A DNA stretch of 64,000 nt from Parabacteroides distasonis ATCC 8503 (GCF_000012845.1 NC_009615.1:3058501-3122500), one strand, 5' to 3'. Counted from the first letter of the stretch, positions 52,492-61,681 are shown. Notes: generated by a model not told the origin, from the letters alone. Numbers and translations are program-made.

Positions 52492-52534
52492 AAAAAAAGG
52501 TCACGACATTTCTTCACAGAAGTTCTCGTGACCT
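52492..52534 (-). terminator. hairpin with U-tract just before the sialidase-fold gene
   Basis: GGTCACGA/TCGTGACC arms (8 bp) enclose a 20-nt loop; leftward they are followed by seven T residues. The start codon of the next gene is only 20 bp further on. It could end the S-layer transcript or act as an attenuator for the cassette. Confidence 0.75.
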
Positions 52535-52649
52535 GAGCTTTTAATTTATTACTTTAGTATTAATACTCCCGCATGTTCTACCATCGCGGTGTACTTGAAG
52601 AATCTATCTCCACACGGGAATTTCAGAATTATAAATATCTTCTTAAAGG

Positions 52650-52676
52650 AAGAGATGGGGGATTCTCCCATCTCTT
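52650..52676 (-). terminator. terminator-like hairpin after the S-layer-like gene
   Basis: A 10-bp stem (AAGAGATGGG / CCCATCTCTT) with a 7-nt loop lies 20 bp beyond the stop. The following T run leftward is weak. Confidence 0.6.
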
Positions 52677-52695
52677 GACCTATCTATTTGTTTAA

Positions 52696-55600
52696 TTATT
52701 TAACAACCACTTTAACAGCTTCCTCACCATCAACAGCTACAGCTACGATACCGGCAGGTACGGCAATTGTTGCGTTATCAGATGTAAGAACTGTCTCAGC
52801 GACTACCTTACCTAAGATGTTAGAGATAACTACTGATTTACCAGCAGCGCCTTGGATAGTTACAGTACCATTATCAGTTGTGATGGAAACACCTTCTACA
52901 GCATCGATTGTCTCGTTATCTGTAGCGATATCGTCACCTTGCTCTACGTTGAAGATTAAAGCGTCATCACCACCGGTAGCAGTTTCGTCAAACTTAGAAT
53001 CATCTTTATCAGACAATACCAAGCAACCATTCTGCATTTTCAACCAAGCAGCTTTTGTAGGAGCGATGTCAAGACCATCTGCCTGCATTGATTCGAACAA
53101 GAATGATCTATCAGCCTCAACCTCATTAGCGGCAGCATTTCTGTTAACGAAACGCATTGACCAAGTCACATACTTGTGGTTGTCACCAGATAAAACATAT
53201 TTGTAAGATACGAAGTTATCCTTGCTTACACCAGCCTTCTTAGCGGCAGCCCAAGCTGCTTCCTCAGCCTTATTTAAAGCCTCAATCGTGATCTCCTCAT
53301 TCTTCAAGTTCTTGAATTCGTCTCTCAAGATGAACAATGTATCAGCTACACGAACAGCCTCTACGAAACCGGCACGATCATATTTCTTCCACATATAAGC
53401 GGCGTCTTTCTTCGCATCGGAAGTATTAGCCTTATCATGTTTCAAAGCGAAATCATGGAAGTTGATCAAATACTTACCTCTCTCGAAACCGGGGATAGCC
53501 GGAGTAGCATGTGAACAGTGCGCTGCGTCTACCTTGTTACCTTCATTGTCATAGTGATTATGAGTATATGTACAAGCAACACCCGGTGTACCCTCGAAGT
53601 CGTTACGATCGATTGAGATCAAATACTGAGGTTTGATATTACCAGCGCCACGATTTACCCATGCCGTATCAACGATGAATGACAAGCCATCTTCCGTCTT
53701 ATCCGGAGTGTAGATACCTAAGAAATCGATATCACCATTCATGAAATTCTTGTTGTTCTCAACTTGCAAGTACTCTTTACGATATTTCTCGATGAAACGT
53801 AATGTATCAGCCTTGTCACCTTCATTACCTTCAAGCTCAAGAGATTTGAAACGACGGTACAGTGGAGTCTCATCCGGTTCGATAGCGAATGCGGATGTTC
53901 TGGATTCTTTCAATACTTGAGATTTCAATGTAGCAGAGCCATCATAGTCAGATACACCAGCCTTGTTGTCATCTGAAATTGAATAATGTACATCGTTTAC
54001 ATCTTTAGTGTCTTTTTCAGTAGACAAGATCGCATAATAACACTTACCCGTTTCTTTGATCTCATTATTCTCCTTGAAGAAGAACGGAGTAACCACCTTA
54101 TTCTCGCCTGTAGTCCGATAATCGTTATGAGTAGGTACATTGAACTTATCCTCTTTATTGATAGCTAAGCCAATACCATTTAATTTCACTACATAAGCCG
54201 TTCTATAAAGTTGTTTCAAGCCTTTGATACGATCTTGATGTTCTTTCTCTACCTTGAAACCAAACTTCTCTACCGCATATACAGAGCTGTTTGCACTTCT
54301 CTTAGCAGTATCTACATTAAAGGCAGATACACCAACATTAACTGTCAAAGTAGAGTCTTTAGAAGACTTAGCGATGTATTTATCCGTCGCATACGGATGC
54401 CAGTAATTAAATGTATATTTATTAACCTTCAACTCATCGTTCGTTAAGTTCTTATAACCTAACAAAGAATCAGATACAGCCTCGGCCGGAACCTCTACAA
54501 AACGTAAGTCACTCTTCGCTGCTACTGTAAATTTAGAAGAAACACCATCTTGTGTTAATTCTACATTGCTTTTTGTATATACATATTCCGTATCAGCATT
54601 CTTATACAAACTAAATGTTCCTTTCGCATCATCAAACTCACGGTTAGTAGCTGTTACTGAAGACAGATTATTCTGATCTTTAGCGTTTGTCTTCAAAACA
54701 ACCCATTGATAGGCTGGCATATGAGCTACATTTTGCTCATCAGCATTCACGGTAGTCCAACGAATCACGCCATTCTCATAGATCGGAGAAGCTAAGTACT
54801 CACCCTTCTTGTTCATGATGTAGTAAACACCATCCTTAACAGAGGTCTTTGATTGATCAGCCTCGCAACCACCATAACCTAATTTGATGGTTGTATTCTG
54901 TTTGGAATAATCAACGGTCAAGATACGAGTCTCATCCTTGATCAAATCTTGCAAAGACACACGCCAGTTATTTCTTTGGTTGTCTGTCTTTTGATAAATC
55001 TCTTTCCAATATTTTACCTTATCATCATCACCTCTCCAAGTGATCTTTTTTACATAGATCTTCAATTCATCTTTGCTAGGAGAATAAACAAATAAGAACT
55101 TATGTTGATCTTGTAAATCCCCTAAGCGATCAATAGCCTCTTGTGTTTTGCTAGGACCAGTCCAGCCATAAGCCAAGAACTTGGCACCGGTCTCATTTGT
55201 ATAAGCTGTATCGACCTTCAAATAAGTGTCCTTATTATCATCGTTCTTACGTGTCACATAAAGCCATTCGCCATTTGTCAAAGTCGCAGTACTGCTAGCA
55301 TTCACATCGTAATACTTGTTATCACCTGTAGATTCAGCGATAAATTCCTTCTCGTTGAACGGATTCTTTAAGCTGGTACCCTTAACATCCGGAGAGAAAT
55401 TCAATTTAACACCCGCATCAGCATCCTGCAAATCGAAAATCTTATTCAATTGATCCGCATCTAATACGATATCTTCTGCTTGATACAAAGTAAAGCCAGA
55501 GAACGTATTCTTCGCTTCAGTTGAAAGGTTTGAAAGATCTGTAACGTCTGTAGCAGCTGTAGGATCTACCTTTACATCATTCAAGGCATATTTAGCGACC

Positions 55601-56151
55601 TTGATAGTTCCGTTATCGTTCAACAAACCAATAACAGAGTCTGTGCTAAAGTGAGAATACAAAGGAACATTCTTCTCCAACTTATTCAATACAGAAGAAA
55701 AGGCCCAACCAGAGATCTCACCACCGATTATAGGCTTCCACCAATAGCCCTTCTTACCATCCGCACTTTTCAGATCATCACCCATAGCGATATCCAACAT
55801 CATGCCAGTACCCTTGTTCATGAAATCGAATTTTACCGCTTGACCTTGACTATACGGCTGAGTAGTCACACACCATAACGTATTTTTCAAAACAAAATCC
55901 TTATCATTGGCACTCATTGCGACCAATGAATATTCGCCATTCACTTCCTTCATCATCAAGATCTGATCATTCGCATCTCTCAATTGATAAAGGCCGCCTT
56001 TGGTATCTTTGTCATACGTAGGCAAAGCTTGTGCACTTTTGTTAATGTCAAGAGCCACTCCGTCCTTAACATCAGCAAGATTCTGCGCATTAGCAGATAC
56101 CGCAGCAACAAGCGCAGCACCTGCCAAAAGAGTAGAAAACTTTTTGTTCAT
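52696..56151 (-). CDS. S-layer-like secreted protein with DUF6383-like C-terminus
   Basis: From the ATG at 56151 this is 1151 residues with a signal peptide (cut after VSANAQ). The body is long, Lys/Asp/Asn-rich and beta-rich, with repeated units like YIMNKKGEYLASPIY and KYLINFHDF. The C-terminus (VEGVSITTDNGTVTIQGAAG, then VPAGIVAVAVDGEEAVKVVVK) resembles DUF6383 and T9SS sorting domains. Proteins of this type form S-layer glycoproteins in Parabacteroides. Many Asp-Ser/Thr pairs could be O-glycosylation sites. It lies behind a promoter segment with inverted repeats, which is OFF here. Confidence 0.82.
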   Translation of the reverse strand: MNKKFSTLLAGAALVAAVSANAQNLADVKDGVALDINKSAQALPTYDKDTKGGLYQLRDANDQILMMKEVNGEYSLVAMSANDKDFVLKNTLWCVTTQPYSQGQAVKFDFMNKGTGMMLDIAMGDDLKSADGKKGYWWKPIIGGEISGWAFSSVLNKLEKNVPLYSHFSTDSVIGLLNDNGTIKVAKYALNDVKVDPTAATDVTDLSNLSTEAKNTFSGFTLYQAEDIVLDADQLNKIFDLQDADAGVKLNFSPDVKGTSLKNPFNEKEFIAESTGDNKYYDVNASSTATLTNGEWLYVTRKNDDNKDTYLKVDTAYTNETGAKFLAYGWTGPSKTQEAIDRLGDLQDQHKFLFVYSPSKDELKIYVKKITWRGDDDKVKYWKEIYQKTDNQRNNWRVSLQDLIKDETRILTVDYSKQNTTIKLGYGGCEADQSKTSVKDGVYYIMNKKGEYLASPIYENGVIRWTTVNADEQNVAHMPAYQWVVLKTNAKDQNNLSSVTATNREFDDAKGTFSLYKNADTEYVYTKSNVELTQDGVSSKFTVAAKSDLRFVEVPAEAVSDSLLGYKNLTNDELKVNKYTFNYWHPYATDKYIAKSSKDSTLTVNVGVSAFNVDTAKRSANSSVYAVEKFGFKVEKEHQDRIKGLKQLYRTAYVVKLNGIGLAINKEDKFNVPTHNDYRTTGENKVVTPFFFKENNEIKETGKCYYAILSTEKDTKDVNDVHYSISDDNKAGVSDYDGSATLKSQVLKESRTSAFAIEPDETPLYRRFKSLELEGNEGDKADTLRFIEKYRKEYLQVENNKNFMNGDIDFLGIYTPDKTEDGLSFIVDTAWVNRGAGNIKPQYLISIDRNDFEGTPGVACTYTHNHYDNEGNKVDAAHCSHATPAIPGFERGKYLINFHDFALKHDKANTSDAKKDAAYMWKKYDRAGFVEAVRVADTLFILRDEFKNLKNEEITIEALNKAEEAAWAAAKKAGVSKDNFVSYKYVLSGDNHKYVTWSMRFVNRNAAANEVEADRSFLFESMQADGLDIAPTKAAWLKMQNGCLVLSDKDDSKFDETATGGDDALIFNVEQGDDIATDNETIDAVEGVSITTDNGTVTIQGAAGKSVVISNILGKVVAETVLTSDNATIAVPAGIVAVAVDGEEAVKVVVK

Positions 56152-56231
56152 AATAAATAAATTAATATTAATACTAGTGTTTATTAAGATAATCAACCTG
56201 TTAGACTAATTGAAAATCGTCGTTTGCTATT

Positions 56232-56450
56232 AAAAACGACTAGTCTAAACGATCGTCTAAATCTTGCGTTTTTGAGCGTCGAAACGGGAGGTTCGTTGAA
56301 GGAATCGCTTGTTTCGTGAAGGATAACCTATCCTATTGATAAGAAAGAGAATAAGCGATAAAAAAATCGTCTGGAAGGGTTGCAAGTATCGAAGAAATGC
56401 GTACCTTTGCAAATGACTAAAAGAATCGATCGTTTAAACTAGTCGTTTCT
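56232..56450. promoter_or_regulatory. putative invertible promoter segment, OFF orientation
   Basis: Inverted repeats of 24 bp (56232-56255 and 56427-56450; 22 of 24 match; core CGATCGTTTARACTAGTCGT) bound a 171-bp segment. Within it TTG (56380-56382), a 19-bp spacer and TACCTTTG (56402-56409) form a consensus promoter that points rightward, away from the S-layer-like gene, whose start lies 80 bp left. Flipping the segment would aim the promoter at the gene. The recombinase is not in this window. Phase variation of such surface glycoproteins is known for Parabacteroides distasonis as I recall it. Confidence 0.82.
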
Positions 56451-57010
56451 ATACTAGAAAAGCATTTATTAATCATACAAACTTTTCTATCATATACTAA
56501 ATGTACATGCGTACATTGTATATCTATATCAAAGTAACACTTTGACATTTTGTATTCTTAACTCCCAGAGAATCGACTTTTTCAGGCTCCCCCGATAAAT
56601 AGTGGGAATAATCTCGCAATGTACTTTTATCTACACTTTAATTTGTTTATCACACGTTTCACATCGGTCAACTTGCTTTATGTCAGTGATATGTTGTGAA
56701 GGATGTGAAAGGGAGCGCAGAGATGCCTACGAAGAGTTGTTACCGTTGAGCCTTTCTATTTAATACAAACATTATCGGCAGTAGCTTGCTCTATCTGCCC
56801 ATGAAATCGTTTCACGGTTGTGATACAATCTTTTCACCTATGCGAAACGATTGTATCACGTAGGTGAAAAGATCTCTTCACGAATGTGAAATGATCAGAT
56901 CATGTAGTGCCTGGCCATACTATCCCTTGGTGGAATATACATTCAGGAAAATTATCCCCACGATTTATCGGCTGATCCGGTATTTGAAGTAGTTACATTA
57001 TGCCTCTCAA
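56451..57010. other. 560-bp spacer with GTGAAA/TTTCAC dyads
   Basis: No coding frame is supported. The spacer holds many TTTCAC or GTGAAA elements (near 56657, 56701, 56809, 56832, 56864, 56877) and the interleaved repeats described at 56820. A weak dyad ATGTACATGCGTACAT lies near 56502-56517. With the promoter segment in the present orientation this is where its transcript would run. Confidence 0.5.
56820..56870. repeat. two interleaved inverted repeats (A-B-A'-B')
   Basis: A (GTGATACAATC, 56820-56830) pairs with A' (56849-56859), and B (TTTTCACCTA, 56831-56840) pairs with B' (56861-56870); the order is A-B-A'-B', so both stems cannot form as simple nested hairpins. In RNA this could be a pseudoknot; in DNA, overlapping operators. 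Both pairs are perfect (11 and 10 bp). Confidence 0.85.
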
Positions 57011-57072
57011 AAAACACGTACGAGTTTTTCGAAAAACATGTACGTGTTTCCGAAAAAACTCGTACGTGTTTT
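57011..57072. repeat. nested palindrome upstream of second Rpn gene (site C)
   Basis: Perfect 19-bp arms (AAAACACGTACGAGTTTTT at 57011-57029, complement at 57054-57072) enclose a near-palindrome AAACATGTACGTGTTT (57034-57049). It is the longest copy of the three. It lies 119 bp before the second Rpn gene. Confidence 0.88.
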
Positions 57073-57191
57073 CTTAAAAGCTAAAACGATGCCTATCCTA
57101 TTAAAAAAGTAGTATCTTTACAACCGGAAGACAGGATGCCCCGTCTCATTATACTATTATTCATTATTAATCACTAAAACCTATAAACACT

Positions 57192-58109
57192 ATGGGAAAA
57201 TTTATCAATCCCTTCACCGATTTCGGCTTCAAGCACATATTCGGTAGGGAAATGGACAAGGACATACTAATCGAGTTCCTGAACGACCTCCTCGAAGGGG
57301 AGCATACGATCATGGACTTGAGAATCATGAACAATGAGCGATTGCCCGAGACAGAGCAAGGAAGGAAAGTCATCTTTGACATTCATTGCGAGACCGACAA
57401 GGGCGAACGGATCATAATCGAGATGCAGAACAGGGAACAGCCCCACTTCAAGGACAGGGCCTTGTATTACCTCTCGCACTCGGTGGTGGAACAGGGGATA
57501 AAGGGAACATGGGACTATGAGCTGGCGGCCGTGTACGGTGTTTTTTTCTTGAACTTCCCGCTAGACGAGGAGAACAGGCCAAACAATAACAGGAACGAAG
57601 GAAAGTTCCGAAGGGACATCGTGCTAGCGGACCGAGAGAACGGACAGGTATTCAACCCCAAGTTCCGCCAGATCTATATTGAGCTTCCCCGATTCAACAA
57701 AGAGGAGGAAGAATGCGAGACCGATTTTGAACGTTGGATTTATGTACTAAAGCATATGGACACATTAGACAGAATGCCATTCAAGGCACGCAAGGCCATA
57801 TTCGAGCGGTTGGAACGCATCGGATCCATGGCGAACCTCACCCCCAAACAACGGGCGCAGTACGAGGCGGAGTGGAAGATGTATAATGATTATTACAACA
57901 CCTTGGACTTCGCCGTCGAGAAAGGCATGAAAAAAGGGATGGAAAAAGGATTGCAAGAAGGTTTGCAAAAAGGAAAAGCAGAAGGAAAAGCAGAAGGACG
58001 ACAGGAAGAGAAACACTCCATAGCACTTAATCTTAAGAAATTAGGAGTTAGTATAGAGCAAATCGCCTTTGCCACCGGCCTCTCCATAGAAGAAATAGAG
58101 AAACTATAA
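57192..58109 (+). CDS. Rpn-family PD-(D/E)XK nuclease with repeat tail
   Basis: This 305-residue paralogue of the gene at 203 has the same MGKFINPFTDFGF opening and nuclease residues (Asp63, Glu77, Gln79 in IIEMQ). The tail near 235-265 is a run of GxxKG-type tetrads (KGMKKGMEKGLQEGLQKGKA and on), encoded by near-repeats that could vary in length. It ends in the shared LSIEEIEKL module. A nested palindrome lies just upstream. The function may involve mobile DNA or defence; this is not settled for the family in Bacteroidetes. Confidence 0.9.
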   Translation: MGKFINPFTDFGFKHIFGREMDKDILIEFLNDLLEGEHTIMDLRIMNNERLPETEQGRKVIFDIHCETDKGERIIIEMQNREQPHFKDRALYYLSHSVVEQGIKGTWDYELAAVYGVFFLNFPLDEENRPNNNRNEGKFRRDIVLADRENGQVFNPKFRQIYIELPRFNKEEEECETDFERWIYVLKHMDTLDRMPFKARKAIFERLERIGSMANLTPKQRAQYEAEWKMYNDYYNTLDFAVEKGMKKGMEKGLQEGLQKGKAEGKAEGRQEEKHSIALNLKKLGVSIEQIAFATGLSIEEIEKL

Positions 58110-58119
58110 TAATCTGAGA

Positions 58120-58154
58120 CCTTTCGCTTGATCAACAACTGATTAGGCGAAAGG
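58120..58154 (+). terminator. hairpin after the second Rpn gene
   Basis: CCTTTCGC and GCGAAAGG form an 8-bp stem around a loop of about 19 nt. It has no T run, so termination is only likely. Confidence 0.5.
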
Positions 58155-58200
58155 ACAACTCCCATCCCTCACACCCCAACCATTGTTCGCAAATTATTGT

Positions 58201-58208
58201 TACCTTTG
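58201..58208 (+). promoter_or_regulatory. -7 element for surE
   Basis: TACCTTTG lies 26 bp before the surE start. A TTG is present but only 15 bp upstream, shorter than usual. Confidence 0.5.
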
Positions 58209-58234
58209 TACGACAACTATAAGGATAAAACGAT

Positions 58235-59002
58235 ATGACAAACGAGAGACCGTTGATTCTGATTACGAATGATGATGGCGTATGGGCCAAAGGTATTAAC
58301 GAATTGATTGAGTGCCTGAAAGATCTAGGCGATTTGGTGGTATTCGCTCCCGATGGACCTCGTTCCGGGATGGGTAGTGCCATTACATCTTTAGTTCCTA
58401 TCAAGTATACCTTGTTGAAAAAGGAGGAAGGACTTACCATCTATAGTTGCACCGGGACACCGGTTGATTGCGTTAAATTAGCGATTAATGAGGTTTTGGA
58501 GCGCAAGCCCGATCTGTTAGTCTCCGGTATCAACCACGGGGGGAATATGGCTATCTGCGTAAATTATTCCGGAACGATGGGTGCCGCCGCCGAGGGATGT
58601 ATTTTCAACGTCCCTTCCATGGGTGTATCCTTACTGGACCATGCGGCCGATGCCGACTTCTCCGAATGCTGCCGTCTTGGACGTATGCTGGCACGCCGGG
58701 TATTAAAAGAAGGCTTACCGCACGGAACCTACTTAAACCTCAACGTGCCGAAGCTACCGCAAGTGAAAGGGTTGAAAGTTTGTCGCCAAGCGGATGGCCG
58801 TTGGGTACGTGAATTCAAGCGTTCCGAGAACGCCAGCGGAGAGCCCGTATTCTGGTTGACAGGAGCTTTCGAAAGCGCCAAACCCATCCACCCGGACAAT
58901 GATATGCTTGCGCTGGACAGCGGATACGCCTCCCTAGTCCCCTGCAAGATTGACGTTACGGACTACGACTTCATGGCCACCCTAAACAACTGGATCCTTT
59001 AA
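58235..59002 (+). CDS. surE: 5'/3'-nucleotidase SurE
   Basis: This 255-residue phosphatase acts on nucleoside monophosphates. SurE motifs are intact: [14 protein letters not shown] (metal-binding Asp-Asp), [39 protein letters not shown] and [11 protein letters not shown]. It is followed 24 bp later by lpxB; the gap has three short AATTCTCAATT-like repeats. The surE-lpxB order is common in Bacteroidales. Confidence 0.96.
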
Positions 59003-59026
59003 TTCTCAATTCTCAATTTTCAATTC

Positions 59027-60160
59027 ATGAAGTATTACCTGATAGCCGGAGAAGCCTCCGGAGACCTGCACGCCTCGAATTTGATGGCAGCCCTGAAAGA
59101 GAATGACCCGAAGGCCGAGTTCCGCTTTCTGGGCGGCGATCTGATGAGAGCCGTCGGAGGAACCCTTGTCAAACATTACCGGGAAATGGCGTTCATGGGC
59201 TTTATCCCGGTATTGCTGAACTTGCGCACCATCTTAAATAACATGAAGACGTGCCAAGAGGATATCCGCCGCTATCAACCAGATGTCGTCATCTTAATTG
59301 ACTACCCGGGATTCAACCTGAAGATCGCCAAATATGTGAAAACCCAATTGGGTCTCCCGGTATATTACTATATATCCCCCAAGATATGGGCCTGGAAACA
59401 ATACCGCATCAGGGACTTCCGGCGTTATGTAGATCGTATGTTCTGCATCCTGCCGTTCGAGACCGAGTTTTTCCGGAAGCTTAATTATTCGGTAGATTAC
59501 GTAGGAAATCCTTCTGTAGACTCCGTAGCCTATTACAAGGAGCATCAAGCGATCCCCAAAGATACATTTATCAAAGAGGAAGGATTGGCCAACAAGCCTA
59601 TCCTCGCCTTGCTATCCGGTAGCCGCAAACAAGAGATCAAGGATAATTTACCGACCATGCTGAAAGTAGCCTCCGCATATCCCGACTACCAGCCGGTAAT
59701 AGCCGGAGCACCAGGCATCGATCCTGCCTACTATCAAGAATACATAGGCTCTTATCCTGCCAAGATCGTGTTTGGTAAAACCTATCCCTTGCTACAACAT
59801 AGTGCCGCCGCCTTGGTAACCTCCGGCACGGCAACCTTGGAAACCGCCCTGTTCCGGGTTCCGCAAGTCGTTTGCTACTACGTCGTAGCCGGACAGTTGG
59901 CCAGCTTTATTTTCAAGCATTTCTTCCATACGAAATACATATCCCTCGTGAACCTGATCGGGGGACGGGAGATCGTACAAGAACTATTCGGAGCCCGCTT
60001 CTCCGAATCGCAAATACAAGACGAGCTAGGACGCATCCTACAAGATCCAGCCTATCGAAAACGAATGCTAGACGGATACGACAAGATTATCCATACGCTA
60101 GGAATGCCCGGGGCTTCAAAGCGTACGGCACGGCTAATCGTTGAATCCCTTGGTTCTTAA
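59027..60160 (+). CDS. lpxB: lipid-A-disaccharide synthase
   Basis: This 377-residue glycosyltransferase joins lipid X and UDP-diacylglucosamine in lipid A synthesis at the inner membrane. Features are YLIAGEASGDLHASNLM, PDVVILIDYPGFNLKIAKY, YYISPKIWAWKQYRI, VGNPSVD, LLSGSRKQEIKDNLP and VTSGTATLETALFRVPQVVCY. The length and order match LpxB. Probably co-transcribed with surE. Confidence 0.96.
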   Translation: MKYYLIAGEASGDLHASNLMAALKENDPKAEFRFLGGDLMRAVGGTLVKHYREMAFMGFIPVLLNLRTILNNMKTCQEDIRRYQPDVVILIDYPGFNLKIAKYVKTQLGLPVYYYISPKIWAWKQYRIRDFRRYVDRMFCILPFETEFFRKLNYSVDYVGNPSVDSVAYYKEHQAIPKDTFIKEEGLANKPILALLSGSRKQEIKDNLPTMLKVASAYPDYQPVIAGAPGIDPAYYQEYIGSYPAKIVFGKTYPLLQHSAAALVTSGTATLETALFRVPQVVCYYVVAGQLASFIFKHFFHTKYISLVNLIGGREIVQELFGARFSESQIQDELGRILQDPAYRKRMLDGYDKIIHTLGMPGASKRTARLIVESLGS

Positions 60161-60254
60161 CATCTTTTATTAACGTCTTTTGCAGCATTTCACCCCGAAC
60201 TTACATCTTTCTTCATAGAACGATGAAATGTGAACTTTTTAAGAAACAAAAGGA

Positions 60255-61016
60255 ATGAAGACGTTGAGAGCTTTTTTATTGGTTATCGGGATCGCTTTAG
60301 TATCCCTCACCCTACCCTCTTGCTTAGATGACGATAACTCGTATTCTTTAGGTGATATCTGGATAGCGGTCGCTACCGTAGTACCGGAAGGCAATAACGT
60401 ATATTACTTACGGCTGGATGACGGGGATAAGCTATGGCCCGCCGCCACGAACTATCCGAACTATCAGCCGAAGCCTAACCAACGTGCCTTGGTTAACTTC
60501 ACGATATTGGCGGATTCCACCCAAAGTAACCTAGGAGGTTTCTCCCACTATATCAAGGTGAACGCGATCCATAACATCCTTACGAAATCCATCGCTAAGA
60601 ACGAGGGAGCGGCTAATGATTCTATCTATGGTACGGACCCGGTAAGTATTTATAACAATAATATGTGGATCGGAGACGGATATTTGAATATCTATTTCGA
60701 GACACTCTGGGGAGGCAAGACCGCCCACTTTATCAACCTGATCCAACCGGATGCCGAGAATGATCCTTATACGCTGGAGTTTAGGCATAACGCTTACGAT
60801 GATCCCCAATATACGATCGGGGCCGGACGTGTGGCGTTCAATTTGTCTTCCTTGCCGGATACCAAAGGAGAGACGGTCGATCTTGTCGTAAACTATTGGA
60901 CTTCCGAAGGAAAACAGGCTTATAAATTAAAATATAATTCGGATAAGACCAAAATGGAGGATACTTCGCAAGGCTATACGAACGATAGTATCTCCAATAT
61001 AACAGACATGAAATAA
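60255..61016 (+). CDS. NigD-like lipoprotein
   Basis: This 253-residue lipoprotein (signal ending LTLPSCLDDDNS) shows the NigD N-terminal OB-like region (GDIWIAVATVVPEGNNVYYLRLDDGDKLWPAA in parts) and C-terminal beta domain (DGYLNIYFETLWGG, TIGAGRVAFNLSSLP). NigD was first noted near a bacteriocin locus of Prevotella (nigrescin), but most members have no known function. It is isolated from lpxB by about 95 bp. A terminator follows at 61062. Confidence 0.85.
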   Translation: MKTLRAFLLVIGIALVSLTLPSCLDDDNSYSLGDIWIAVATVVPEGNNVYYLRLDDGDKLWPAATNYPNYQPKPNQRALVNFTILADSTQSNLGGFSHYIKVNAIHNILTKSIAKNEGAANDSIYGTDPVSIYNNNMWIGDGYLNIYFETLWGGKTAHFINLIQPDAENDPYTLEFRHNAYDDPQYTIGAGRVAFNLSSLPDTKGETVDLVVNYWTSEGKQAYKLKYNSDKTKMEDTSQGYTNDSISNITDMK

Positions 61017-61061
61017 ACCTTCCCACATAACTTTTATTTTTATCATTTAGTTCAGGAGGAG

Positions 61062-61091
61062 AGGCGTCGAGATGATGCCTTTCTTTTTTTT
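61062..61091 (+). terminator. terminator after the NigD-like gene
   Basis: AGGCGTC pairs with GATGCCT (one G:T) around GAGAT, followed by a T run interrupted once by C. It lies 45 bp after the stop. Confidence 0.75.
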
Positions 61092-61148
61092 GTATTTTTA
61101 CGCTACAAGATGCAACGGTCAAGGCATCACTCTCGTTTATATAAACAA

Positions 61149-61679
61149 ATGGACAAAGTAACCGAACATCTGATCGAGGGTTGCCGCCGGGGAGACCGGA
61201 GCTCGCAACTGAAGTTGTACAAACAATACGCACAGCGATTGTATATAGCCTGCTTGCGTATCGTAGGCAACTCATCCGAGGCGGAAGAAGCCATGCAGGA
61301 CTCGTTCCTCAAGATCTTCACACGCTTGGACCAATATCATGACGGGCAATGCTTTGAGGCATGGATGCATCGCATCGCCATCCATACGGCCATCGATTAT
61401 GTACGCCGCCAAGCACCGGACCAAGAGGAGCTTTCCGACAATCTGGCCGAACCGGAAACGGACGGACCGGACGAGAAAGAAATCCAATATTCCGTGGCAC
61501 AGATAAAGGAAGCTACCAAGAAGTTGCCGGCAGGCTACCGCATAATCCTCTCGCTTTACCTCTTTGAGGGATATGATATGGAAGAGATCGCCTCTATCCT
61601 GAAAATTCAACCGCCAAGCGTCCGTAGCCAGTACCTACGCGCCAAGCGGAAATTGTTAGACATTATAGCAGCCAATTAA
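61149..61679 (+). CDS. ECF-type RNA polymerase sigma factor
   Basis: From the ATG at 61149 this is 176 residues. Region 2 (LKLYKQYAQRLYIACLRIVG, EAEEAMQDSFLKIFTRLDQY, FEAWMHRIAIHTAIDYVRRQ) and region 4 (LPAGYRIILSLYLFEGYDMEEIASILKIQPPSVRSQYLRAKRKL in parts) are clear. The next gene, 2 bp on, is a probable anti-sigma membrane protein, and the third a secreted DUF4097-like protein. The operon is a typical envelope-stress or autoregulated set. Confidence 0.93.
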   Translation: MDKVTEHLIEGCRRGDRSSQLKLYKQYAQRLYIACLRIVGNSSEAEEAMQDSFLKIFTRLDQYHDGQCFEAWMHRIAIHTAIDYVRRQAPDQEELSDNLAEPETDGPDEKEIQYSVAQIKEATKKLPAGYRIILSLYLFEGYDMEEIASILKIQPPSVRSQYLRAKRKLLDIIAAN

Positions 61680-61681
61680 AC

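Noticed and set aside
203..58109. Insertion sequence with Rpn genes as its transposase
   Set aside because: No terminal inverted repeats or target duplications around either gene could be found by reading; only the upstream nested palindromes are shared.
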